NCBI RefSeq assembly: GCF_964204865.1
Contig: NC_135250.1
Location: 6,696,001-6,760,000, forward strand
Reading direction: 5' to 3'
DNA: 64,000 bases
From: Styela clava
Lineage: Eukaryota; Chordata; Ascidiacea; Stolidobranchia; Styelidae
Part shown: positions 31,925 to 42,500 of the stretch, one piece after another
Numbering within the stretch: the first letter of the stretch is position 1
Layout: every line of letters starts with the position of its first letter
Notes under the pieces: generated by a model
What the model was told of the DNA's origin: nothing
Seen by the model: the letters and a program-made list of their open reading frames with translations, nothing else
Database searches by the model: none
Program-made: the position numbers and the translations under genes

Positions 31925-32335
31925 AGGGTCGTCCAACCTTTTTGGCCGAAGGGCCACATGTATTTTACTAATAATTGCGCGGGCCACTTAACATGGCAGT
32001 TGTGTTCTAGTTTTGCCCCATTGACTACAGGTTAATGAAAAACCAAAAAATACCCTCACACTAAACTTTCACAATTATTAGAACAAGAAAACTGTTGTTT
32101 CCCGACCATTGATGAGGCGCCATCAGTGGTTATTCCCCAAAGTTTGGCCAAAGAAAAGCCATGCCGCTTTATCGTTTTCATCACAGCTTTCAACAAATCA
32201 ATGCCCATAGTTGTACCCTTAATTGGGACAGTGGCTGTGAGCTCTTCGGTAATTTCAAATCATCATAAACTACCCGCAAGAAGATCGCCAAGTCGCCAAC
32301 TGAGCTACGAGATAGCGATCAGAGACCGCCGACTG
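31925..32335 (-). mobile_element. hAT fragment with transposase remnant
   Basis: At 31926 the plus strand begins CAGGGTCGTCCAACCTTTTT, then GGCCGAAGGGCCACAT, a hAT-like terminus. On the minus strand about 32090-32250 reads EITEELTATVPIKGTTMGID, KAVMKTIKRHGFSLAKLWGI and TTDGASSMVGK. TDGA-x-SM-x-G is the conserved segment around the second catalytic Asp of ZBED5/SCAND3-like hAT transposases. The fragment ends abruptly at about 32335, where SDR array flank resumes. Confidence 0.8.
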
Positions 32336-32972
32336 TTTAATAATGTGAATGTACGTATGTATATAGAATTTGAAACATACTGCAAAGGAGGGATCGCCTA
32401 AGCATAACCAAATAGAGCTAAGTAAAAGAGATTAATCTTCAACCATTCAATTTGTTCGAATTAAAGTTTCAATAATGTTGGCTATTAAACTAGCGACATG
32501 GTCCCGTGCCTTTTACCCGAAGTGTATTTGCTTATTCAACTTTGCACCAATGAACGTTAACACCCACAGACAGTTGCATCCATGTTTGATTTAATCTAAT
32601 GTACATTTGCACACAGTGGCATTGGTGCCAACGGTAATTTGCGTCGTATTAAATTCATAAGCGGGCTGGCATTTTTAAAAATTGTTACGGCGTGAAGTAT
32701 CTGATCCCGATATAGCATTGTGACTTGCGAGGTATTCTGTGCAGCATGATTAAGAAATCTGACCACCACGCATTAGTCTAAATACGGTATTGAAACTGAA
32801 TTATAGTGAAATGAATTGTGCTTTGCCCAAAGGCGGGAACTTTTGAGTCTATACGCTTTCAGATTGTATTTAGCTGTTGTACAGTCCACGCGTCCAAGGA
32901 TATGATCACAATTCAGAGTTTCGGGGAAACGATGAATAAGATTAGACCTGAAGAAAAAATGTATATATATAT

Positions 32973-33005
<33 letters not shown>

Positions 33006-33711
33006 TAACAAACCGATGTGATGTTTATAAATTTAAAATGAGGATCGTTTCTTGCAGATTTCAATTTAAACGAATAAGATATTTTTGTACAATGTCGCTC
33101 AGATTATCCGGGAAAGCTGCTATTGTCACTGGAGGGGGAAGTGGGATTGGGCAATCGGTTTCTGAATCATTTGCTAGAGAAGGTTGCAGTGTTGCAGTTT
33201 TGGATCTAAATCAAGACGGGATGGATGAAACATTGAAACTACTTGATACGAACCATGACAATGTACATTGCACAATCAAGACGGATATAATCTCTTCCGA
33301 TCAAGCAAAAGAGGCCTTCAAGACTGCCGAAGAAAAACTTGGAAAAAAAATTACCGTGCTTGTTAACTGTGCAGGAATTGTAACCACTCCATTTTCTTTT
33401 GACCAGATGGGGGAAACTGCCTTCGACGACGTTATTCGATTTAATTTGAAAGGAACTTTCATAATGGGCAAGCAATTTTTGTTATCACTGGCAAACTTTA
33501 ATACTAATTCTAATGACACCCGAGCAACCGTGGTAAATATATCGAGCCTTAATGGCGTAAAATGCGTAGCAGAAGCGTCCAGTTATGCTGCATCTAAATT
33601 TGGGGTCGTTGGCATGACCAAAACCTTGGCTTTGGAATACGAAAAACATAAAGTTCGATGCAATGCAGTGTTACCTGGCCTAACTAAAACGCCACTACTA
33701 AAGTCAATTCC
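32336..33711 (+). repeat. Segmental duplicate of 20043-21398
   Basis: The two blocks align from TTTAATAATGTGAATGTACG to AAAGTCAATTCC, covering 3' flank of the preceding unit, leader with mini-intron and most of the SDR body (D versus G). The TA run in the leader is longer here (about 32958-33002). Confidence 0.85.
33005..33057 (+). promoter_or_regulatory. 5' UTR mini-intron or trans-splice acceptor of SDR copy G
   Basis: Counterpart of 20691-20754: GTAACAAACCGATGTGATG ... GATCGTTTCTTGCAG then ATTTCAAT, 34 bp before the ATG. The short length (53 bp) would suit compact-genome introns. Confidence 0.5.
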
Positions 33712-33718
33712 TTCATGA
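33092..33718 (+). pseudogene. SDR array member G, 3' truncated
   Basis: An open frame of 208 aa from MSLRLSGKAAIVTGGGSGIG to LKSIPS, with NCAG and Tyr165-AAS-Lys169 intact. It stops about 49 residues short of the family end. The 3' part of the gene was replaced by a piece of array leader (TTCATGATTGCTATCCG..., matching 23677 onward). The missing part is the last helix-strand unit that shapes the substrate pocket and completes the Rossmann sheet, so the product is probably not functional. The ORF would also be open upstream to 33038, but the aligned start is at 33092. Confidence 0.85.
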
Positions 33719-33850
33719 TTGCTATCCGTATATTTGCGTTTTCTCATATTTTCTGCACATCAAATGCCTGAAGGGCGAATTGCGAGCAGTAATCCAGAAG
33801 ACAAGATAATTCAGATCATTAATTTGCGCCGGTGTTTATTAACATGTACA

Positions 33851-33900
33851 ATGTCGCTCAGATTATCCGGAAAGGCTGCTATGGAGGATATGGTTTATAG
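33851..33900 (+). pseudogene. SDR micro-relict 2
   Basis: ATGTCGCTCAGATTATCCGG, then AAAGGCTGCT joined to ATGGAGGATATGGTTTATAG: the first ten codons of an SDR gene fused to its last codons. It is preceded by leader sequence fused at a shared TGTACAA. Same internal junction as 25418-25446. Confidence 0.8.
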
Positions 33901-36190
33901 TTTACAGGGAGTGATATACTGATTGTCATTCCAAATAACGTACTAATCGCGTATTATATTCAAAACTTTGGAAATTTGTTTACCAACATTGAGAATTTAT
34001 ATTAAAAAAAAAACACTGCGGAAAGAAGGGCTACTTAAACAAAACCAAAGAGAGTGAAATATACTTTGTAGCAGGGTATTTAACTCGTCGCTGGTGTTAG
34101 GTTTTTACATACTGGTAGTTACATCGTATATATTTTAACAAGCACAATTATAGCTTTTGAGTTACATGATTGCACATGACAAACTGGTTGGACAAGGAAT
34201 ATTAAGAACCTAGATAAAAGATAATCAGCTTGGACTTGTGAAAAGCTTGTTTTAGATGTCCATCGATCGGAGGCAAAGGGCATCGGGGTCTTCTCAACTG
34301 ACGCAAAATATCATATTATGGATCTAAATATAAACCCCTCAAGCTAGGCTGATCTAAAGAAATGGAATTTTGTCAAAAACACGACTATTCATTCAAATAT
34401 TCTATTCAGCTCTCTTTGGTTTGTTTAGGCAATCCACGCACCTTTCATTTTTTTTTTCAAATATATTTACATTTACTTGACTCAAGTATATATTTTATTA
34501 TCACAATGTCCGTAAATAAATTTATGACGTATTCAATTTAGTATATTATATCTATTCACAAGAGGTAGGCTATATAGTCTGGTAATTGCAGGAATGTAGG
34601 ATATCGAAAATGAGTGTTTTACCCGTTCAATCTTCGTATAAATTATGCACCTCCATTGATTTCGAGGCATGCTCCATTTACGAATGAACTTTCATCGCAG
34701 GCCAGGAACAAAATACATTTCGCTACTTCCTCGGGTTTTGCCATTCTTTTCATCGGTATCTTATCCACAATCGGTTGTACAAAATATCTGGAAAATTGCT
34801 GTATCATTGGTGTTAAAGTCGGGCCAGGTAACACTGCATTGCAACGAACTTTATGTTTTTCATATTCCAATGCCATTGTTTTTGTCATTCCAACGACCCC
34901 AATTTTTGAAGCAGCGTAACTCGTCTGTTCTGCTACGCATTTTGTGGCAAGAATGCTAGATATGTTCACCACCGTTCCTCGAGTGTCATTAGAATTAGTC
35001 CTAAAACTTTCCAGTGACAACAAAAATTGCTTGCACATTATGAAAGTCCCTTTCAAATTAACTCGAATAGCGTCGTCAAAGTTAGTTTCTTCCGTCTGGT
35101 CAAAAGAAAAATGAGCGATTGCAATCCCTGCACAGTTAACAAGCACGGTAATTTTTTTTCCAAGTTTTTCTTCGGCAGTCTTGAAGGCCTCCTTTGCTTG
35201 ATCGGAAGAGCTTACATCCGCCTTGATTGTGCAATGTACATTACCATGGTTCGTATCAAGAAGTTTTAATGTTTCATCCATCCCCTCCTGATTTAAATCC
35301 AAAATTGCAACACTGCAACCTTCTCTAGCAAATAATTCCGAAACCGATCGCCCAATCCCGCTTCCTCCTCCAGTTACAATAGCAGCCTTTCCGGATAATC
35401 TGAGCGACATTGTACTTATGTGTTTTTATTTAAAATCTGATAAAAAAAAACATTCTCATGTTAAATTTTCAGCTTCGCGCAGATTTTTTCTATAAATTTC
35501 TTCTTCAGGTCTAACTTTATTTATCGTTTTAATGAAACTTTAAGTTATGATCCTATCCGTTGTGTGTAGACCGTAGAGCCGCTTACGTAACAAAACGTGA
35601 TTTACATGCTAATAATCATTATCTTAACATCGTCTCTATCGTTGACCACAATTCTTCGTTTCGGTATTTGGTGTGTAGAAAAAACACGACCAAGCACAAT
35701 ATTTTATAATATAAACAATCAAACGCCGTGGCCCAAAAAACGTATGTAATAAATTTCATACTTCGGTTACCATTTTGTACATTTTTCAAAAAATCAAACA
35801 TCAAGTTAAAATACACGTATACACGTTGTGCCTGACAGAGATAATAAAGTTAAAAAGCGCTAGAAATTGAAACAAGAATGATGAGCAAATATAAATCGTA
35901 CCGACGGGTGATATATATGTATTTTGTTCTGTTCAGAATTTTGGAAGTAGCCTACCCAGGTGCACGTCCTGTCAAACTAGAATTGCACGGGATAAACGTA
36001 ACAAATGGTGTAGTAGCAGAAGCCTCATGTGTACCCGGAGGATTAAAATTCATAGAAACTTGCATGAAAATTACGGGTCGCTATACACTATACTTAAATT
36101 TTGATTATAGTAGCAAAGAATGAAGCTACTGGTTTTCATTCTATCCATTAAAGTGAAAGTGCTCATTTTTGAGGAAAAGCTTTCTACTTG
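33870..36190. repeat. Segmental duplicate of the 25418-28530 block
   Basis: Alignment runs from the micro-relict through the 3' flank, SDR H (versus F), its leader and upstream sequence, offset about 8.45-8.55 kb. The F block carries extra insertions at 27530-28434 and, just beyond, 28913-31090. Confidence 0.85.
34643..35410 (-). CDS. Classical SDR oxidoreductase, array member H (intronless)
   Basis: 255 aa, near-identical sister of F: MSLRLSGKAAIVTGGGSGIG at the start, NCAG, NISS, Tyr-AAS-Lys and the shortened end ACLEINGGA. Differences from F are scattered substitutions (for example IAHFSFDQTEETNFDD for IAPFSFDQTEETVFND and SRYFVQPIV for SRDFLQPIM). The frame is fully open, so both duplicates are probably maintained. 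TTATCAG/ATTTTAAA lies 26 bp before the ATG (complement of 35437-35439). Transcription is toward G, as F is toward E. Confidence 0.9.
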   Translation of the reverse strand: MSLRLSGKAAIVTGGGSGIGRSVSELFAREGCSVAILDLNQEGMDETLKLLDTNHGNVHCTIKADVSSSDQAKEAFKTAEEKLGKKITVLVNCAGIAIAHFSFDQTEETNFDDAIRVNLKGTFIMCKQFLLSLESFRTNSNDTRGTVVNISSILATKCVAEQTSYAASKIGVVGMTKTMALEYEKHKVRCNAVLPGPTLTPMIQQFSRYFVQPIVDKIPMKRMAKPEEVAKCILFLACDESSFVNGACLEINGGA

Positions 36191-37994
36191 CATGATAAAG
36201 CTTAGTCTTAGTAGAATCAGTACTACCTTTACCGGTAGTCTACATCGGCTGCCATATTAGTTTACATTGAACTTGCATTTTAGTTCCTGCGAGAAACTCT
36301 TAACTTTGCAAGAGATTGTTATCTCCTACCTCAAGAATTCAGTCCTAAATAAATCAACGGAGCGTGTATGACCAATTCGTTGGCAATGTTTGCACACAGC
36401 ATAGTTCACATTTTTACAGAAGTTTGCATTCGTCTCATCGAAATTTTGCACAGGAAACCACAAGTCTAAAAAGATGCGGATCTTGGATCAAGCTTGACAA
36501 ATCCAACATTAGAGTCTCTCTTAGTACAAACAAGTGAGCTATGCTAGACGTGAAAATCGCGCATCTGTACTGGTCAAGTGGCGGCCTGGTCAAGTGGCGG
36601 CCATGTTTGAATCGAGTCCACTCTGTCCTTATTTTCTTTGTACCCTGGAATCAAATATGTGTCAGCAATCGGAAAATTATGTCATTTGGGTTCATCAACA
36701 TCTCTATGTATATACAGATCATAATTCGTATGGATATGGGGTTTAAATTGGTGTTGTTTTTGGAGTTTCTGGAGTATGTGTACCAAGATGGCGCACAACC
36801 TGACCTGTTTTACATGTTAATAAACACCGGCGCGAATAAATGATCTGAAATCTTGTCTGAAACTGCTCGCAATTCGCCCTTCAGACATTTGGTGTGTAGA
36901 AAAAATGAGAAAACACAAAGAAACGGACATAGCAATCACGAATAACAGGACCAAATAACACACCGCAACATATTATATAATACAATCGAAAGCTACCACA
37001 GTTAATCTTTGATTAGATTCGTTGTTCGTGTTTTTGAATCGTAGTTCCACTGCCCAACAAGCTGAAAACAATTGGCTGATGTTCAAAAATATGCATCTTC
37101 TCTCAACTTATAATCAAAATTGTTTTGAAAATCCGAAATACAACATCATTTGAGTGAACTAAATTCAGATTTGACTAAAGGAAAGGATTTCAAGGAATCA
37201 AAAAAAAATCAAATTTTGGCTTGATTATTTTTTTACATTTTTTAACTCATAAGTTTAACTTCGCAAGTGCCTTAGTGGCCATTTTGTCCATTGGTTCATG
37301 AAATTCAATATAAAGTCGCAAAAATGTATATACGTGTGCTTTCAGTTGCCTAGATTCAATTACACAATGAAAACTGTATTTTTAGCGACGGCCGAATAAT
37401 CTTTCGCCGTATGTTCTATCAGTGATTTTTACTTTGGGATGCGATAAATTGTAAATGTGATAAAGTATAGACTCAAAAGTTCCCACCTTTGGACAGAGCA
37501 CAAATCATTTCTCCGTAATTCAGTTTCAAAACTGAATTTAGACCAATGCGTGGTGGCCAGATCTCGCAATCAAATTGCAGAGAATACTAGATAATACGAT
37601 ATTTGGCTCAGATGCGACTGCCTGTGGGTGTTAAGTAAAAGGTAAAGTGAAAGGAGCAAATGTACGTGGGCTAAAACGTACGGTACATGTCGTCATTATC
37701 AGTTTGATAACCAAGGTTATTGAAAACTTTGATTCGAACAAATTTTGAGTGGTCGAGGTCGAGGATTGATTACTTATACTTTGCTCTATTTGGTTATGCT
37801 AAGGAACCTCCTTCGCAGTATACATTCACGTTACTAAACATTTTATTCGCTCAATGCCGGCAAATTTTTGAAAGATTTGAATTTAGTATATATATCAATT
37901 CACAACATGATTTTAGTCATATAACTACAGAATATTGACAATGCGTGATTATTGAGTTCTTTGCAATGACAATCAGCATATCATCCCCTGTAAA
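35411..37994. other. Upstream block of H and 3' flank of pseudogene I
   Basis: No gene. 35411-36850 repeats the F upstream block. 36850-37994 is array 3' flank in inverse orientation (for example ACACACCGCAACATATTATA, GTGGTGGCCAGATCTCGC-type sequence and GGTCGAGGTCGAGG, inverse to 23640, 23400 and 25055). Short open frames here (36541-36843, 37720-37938) lie in these repeats and are unlikely to be genes. Confidence 0.55.
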
Positions 37995-38735
37995 TTATAC
38001 ACCATATCCTCCAGTGATTTCGAGTCATGTCCCGTTTACGTACGAACTCTCATCGGATGCTAGGAATAAAATACATTTCGCTATTTCCTCAGCTTTCGCC
38101 AATCTTTTCATCGGTGTACCCTCTTCAATCGCTTGTAGAAAATCTCTGGAAAACACCATTAGTATTGGCGTTGTGGTCAGGCCAGGTGCATGCATGGCAT
38201 CGAACTTCATGTTTTCCGTATACCAAAGCCAATGTTTTGGTGATGCCAACGACTTTAAATTTAGAAGCAACATAGTTGGACATTTCTGTTATGCCTTTTA
38301 TGCCAGCAATGCTCGATATATTTACCACTGTTGCTCGGGTGTCATTAGAAGTAGTGTTAAAGTTTGCCAGTGACAACAAAAATTGCTTGCGCATTATAAA
38401 AGTACCTTTCAAATTAACTCGAAAAATGTCGTTGAAGACGTTGAAGAAGAATGTTTCTTCCATCTGGTCAAAAGAAGATAGATTGGTTGCAATTCCTGCA
38501 CAGTTAACGAGAACTGTAATTTTTTTTCCAAGTTTTTCCTCAGCAATCTTGAAGGCCTCTGTTGCTTGACCTGAAGAGGTCACGTCCGTCTTAATAGTGC
38601 AATGTGTGTTACCAGGGTCAGAATCAAGAACTTCGGATGTTTCCTCCATCCCGTCTTAATTTAAATCCCAAACTGCTACACTGCAACCTTCTCTAGCGAA
38701 TAATTCAGAAACCGATCGCTCAATCTCACTTCCAT
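37995..38735 (-). pseudogene. SDR array member I, multiply disabled
   Basis: Closest to E (SSIAGIKG, GGYGV-type end). Defects: the first ~16 codons are deleted, so that leader AATAATTTAT runs straight into GGAAGTGAGATTGAG (TGGGSGIG reduced to GSEIE). CAA is changed to TAA in LNQDG. There is a 9 bp expansion at EETFFFNVFNDI, a frameshift after VRCHA near 38190, and TGC changed to TGA in NGAC near the C-terminus. NCAG and Tyr-VAS-Lys survive in frame. The damage is spread over the whole body, so this is an old inactive copy at the right border of the array. Confidence 0.93.
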
Positions 38736-39572
38736 AAATTATTCGTTTAAGTTTCCGTTATGACCGTTTTTTTTCATTCAACCAAGATGGTTGTTTTAAA
38801 AAATTGCTTCACGATACTTTGCCACTAGAAAATATATTCAACGTTCCTGTTCACTCTTGGACATAATATTTTCGACCGGCTTTTGTTGACAAGAGCTGCT
38901 GGACTGCCGATTATTGGACTGTGGTTTCCTTTTATTATTTGTTTTTACATAAAAAAAAAAAAATTTTTACCAGTGCGTTTTAATTAATTAACATATTGGA
39001 TTTTTACGGAATCCACATATTGCTTAGCAAAACTGACAAACAAATCGGTGGAGATGAATTGCGATCGTGTCTGATTTTGAACAGGATCTTCCTTTCACTA
39101 CTCTGAAGTTGATGATAACAGGTTTTAAAAGAAAAAATAACACACGAATTGAGATGAAATAGCAGGCTTATACTCAAATGCTTGACAAATAAAAATAGAT
39201 AATATGACTTAACGTTAGAAAATGAATTCACACTATAGCGTTCCATACTGATCTATGTTCTATAACGAGGTATCGAATGAAATTTCGTTATTGGCAAGGA
39301 GCTGGACACAAATCAAGAAGCAACATCCGTATATGTGTTTTTAAATTACATTCAACACGCACATGGGCACTTCTGTATAATAGTATATTTATATACAAAA
39401 CTATAATTGATTTAGTTTTTTTCAAAGTAGCGTTTTGATAAGATATTTTGTCCCTTCAATGGGGATCACGCCGCGTCCCCTTACGAAATGAAAGTATCGG
39501 AATTTTAAAGAACTTTCGAGTGATGACTTGCGTCTTCAATTGTCCCATCTGCAGGAATTTACTAAACAATTG
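38736..39572. other. Intergenic between the SDR array and the mosaic gene
   Basis: No supported gene. It should contain the 3' UTR of the minus-strand mosaic gene ending at 39573. An A-rich run lies at 38951-38963. Confidence 0.4.
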
Positions 39573-42500
39573 TCAATGACGCAAAAGTCTTCTCCTTCTT
39601 GCCAATGCTCTTCTGACTGCGATGTCACTACTTCGCGTCTGTATTCTTCGGTGAATCATCTCGCAGTCATCTACGGATTTCAGACCGATCAGTTTGGTAT
39701 TCCCACGTATCGCACTTGTATGAACGTGGGGAATGTAATTTGGACACCTACTGCAATAGCCCATCCCTGTTTTATCTTGATAAAAGCCTGGGGAACATGA
39801 AAGACATTTCACCGCAGATTTGATTCGAGGCCTGTAAGTTCCTCGCGGACACTCGACACATTTTCCTCGCCCTTCGCTATCTTGCTCGGGAACTTGGCCT
39901 CTTGGGCAATCGTTTGTCTCAGGTGCTAGTTTTATAAGGCGAGGCTGTGATGCGCGGTAGTGTACAACGGCGTTAGTAATATAAACAGGTGTTATCGGGG
40001 ATGGTAGGTGCTGGCTTACGGTCTCGATTCTTGTAGTAGGCTCTGTCGGTACCAAGAAAAACTTTGGTCTTTCCAGAAATTTAATTTCCGGGATTTCAGT
40101 TGCCAATGTTGGTACGCCTGTTTCCGAATACATTGCGCTTGTTAGAGACTGCATTGCAACGGTCGTAGGGGATGAAGACGTACGAGCACTATATATCAAG
40201 GTGATTTCCATTGGAGTGGGAGATGGCTCGGTGGTGGTTGTGGTTGTTGTACTCAATGTTGGTGTAGTTACTAGATTTCGGATATTTTCTCCGATCGAAC
40301 GAACATCTAAAAGTGAAAAAAAAATATGATTGCGAAATTGTAGTTATCATGAAATTGGCGAACCTTAAACAAAGAATTGATTCAACGTTTACATTCAAGA
40401 AATGTAATTTTCAAATTTTCTCGTTCGCCTAATTAGGCAATTAAGATCAGGCAAAAAAGAACATCTTAACCCCCTTCCACAAACGGGTCTACTAATATGT
40501 GATTGAGTCGCCGTGCGCAGCGGAGAATCCAAGAAATAGTTTTAGAGTGGAATAGATAAAGATAAAATCTTATTTACTATTGCGCTTCAAGTTATCAACA
40601 AAGTCTTTATTAAAAAGCCACTCATTCTTGTATAAACGATGTTTTCAGGTCTACACTCCGAACAATGCTCGTAATAGGCAGCTACTGGTATGTCGGAGGC
40701 TAACATTTTTTTAGTTCAACATTGCCTACCCTATTTACCACACACTAGGTCAGGCGGTAATACATCGTTAACGAAACTATTTAGCAAATGTGAACAAATA
40801 TTTATTTACCAATGCAATCTGGAATGACATTTCCTGGAGTCCAAACACCGTCGTTATCGCATACAAATGTTGGTGGCCGTCTCTGGAACGCGTACCGTGG
40901 ATTACATCTTGGAATGCAATACACTCCTCGTGCCCAGGTTTGACAACGTGCCTGGCCGTTCTTAGGACCTGTTGGTCTGCCACAAGAAATGGCTCCTGCC
41001 TGTTGCAAGCTTTTAGGGCCTGTAAGTTTTGAGATAAGTTTTAAAAATTAGCGATCGCTTCAAATAAATTTTATTGAATGAGAAAAACTTACGTCGAATT
41101 GAGACAGTGAAAGCGCATTCCGCCATGTTTCCTGCAGCGTCACTGGCAGTGTACGACACGCTGTAAGTACCCCAAGTGATATTTCCACGTGGAAATCTTG
41201 ATTCCTTCACTAGTTCAACCGCAACATTATCTCTGTAAAACAAGAGATCAATGCTCAAATATAGGGACACGATGACTGCGCATTGGTATGGCACGATAAA
41301 GCCTCAGAGCACGGAATTTGCTGATATGATTGTCGGCAAAGCGTGGAGGAGGCGGTCAAAAGTGGCGAATAGAATTGCTTTTTTTCCCCAACAGCAAATA
41401 CAATAACTCCAACAACAACAATATTAACAACAACAATTTGGGAAAACGATACATGGGTTCACTTCATGACCATCTCAGTAAATATGATACACGAATTTCT
41501 TTCCTTACCTGAAAACAGGACGCTTCCATGATATTTGAGGGAATTTTTCCATCGATTCAATAGATATTGATCTTGGGCATTGTTGAATTATCGGTGCTTG
41601 TCTGTCTAAAAATACAGTTTCAGAGTTTGAATATTAACCAACTTTAAGATTATAAAATTCATTATACCTCTCACTCGAACACGCATTACGCAAGAAGCTT
41701 GACGTATCTTATCATTAGTATACGCCGTAAACCTAACACTTGTTGTGCCAGCTGGAAATATATCCCTGGATTCACTGCCGTCATTTCTCTGCTCTGTGAT
41801 CTCCATGTTTGTAACTGGCTTTGGAAGCTGAAACAGCACGATGTACTTATAGAAATTATGTTTTCAACCCTAATTGATTGATTAGTTAAAAATGGTACTC
41901 CCGTAGTATGTGTACCATGTTAGGGTTAGCGGACTGTTTGTGTTAGCCAAGTGAATATACTCTCACAGGTCTATAGGTTTCAGTCTCTTCACACAACTTG
42001 CTGTGAATTAATCAATCGAAATTATTCATCTCCATATTGGTACACATACTTCTGGAGCGCCTTCAAAATTGGTCCTTACCGTAACTTTTGCAGAAGATTC
42101 CCCTGGTGCAAGTTCAACGTCAATATCTCGCGGACACTGAATTTGTGGATTATCAGATGATGCTGAATATTGGAAAGAATGCTTTCATTAGCGTAGAAAC
42201 AAAACTCTTGAATCATATAAGAATATACAAACCAGTAAGATTTCTGGCAACGCATGTCGGCGGCTCGTGATCCCATCTGTGGTTTATATTGCATCGTATG
42301 ACTCTCCCTCCTTTCATAACGTGAGTGGATACTTTGCAAGAAAAGACACACATCATCCAAGGCATGCTGCTGTTTTGCGCACATGCTGGAGGTATTACTT
42401 TCACTCCATCGGGAATAGCCATTGGAGGACACCAGCCTGCAGCTGTTTACGTAAAATAATATATGTTGGTTGAAAATCAACAAATGTCTAATTTAGTTTC

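Noticed and set aside
33038-33091. Upstream extension of SDR copy G giving an 18-residue longer N-terminus
   Set aside because: The extension covers the mini-intron/acceptor and 5' UTR; all sister copies start at the aligned MSLRLSG.
36541-36843. Overlapping 70-100 codon plus-strand frames
   Set aside because: They lie in a duplicated flank (also at 31140-31380) where the frame is not kept between the copies, so they are unlikely to be coding.
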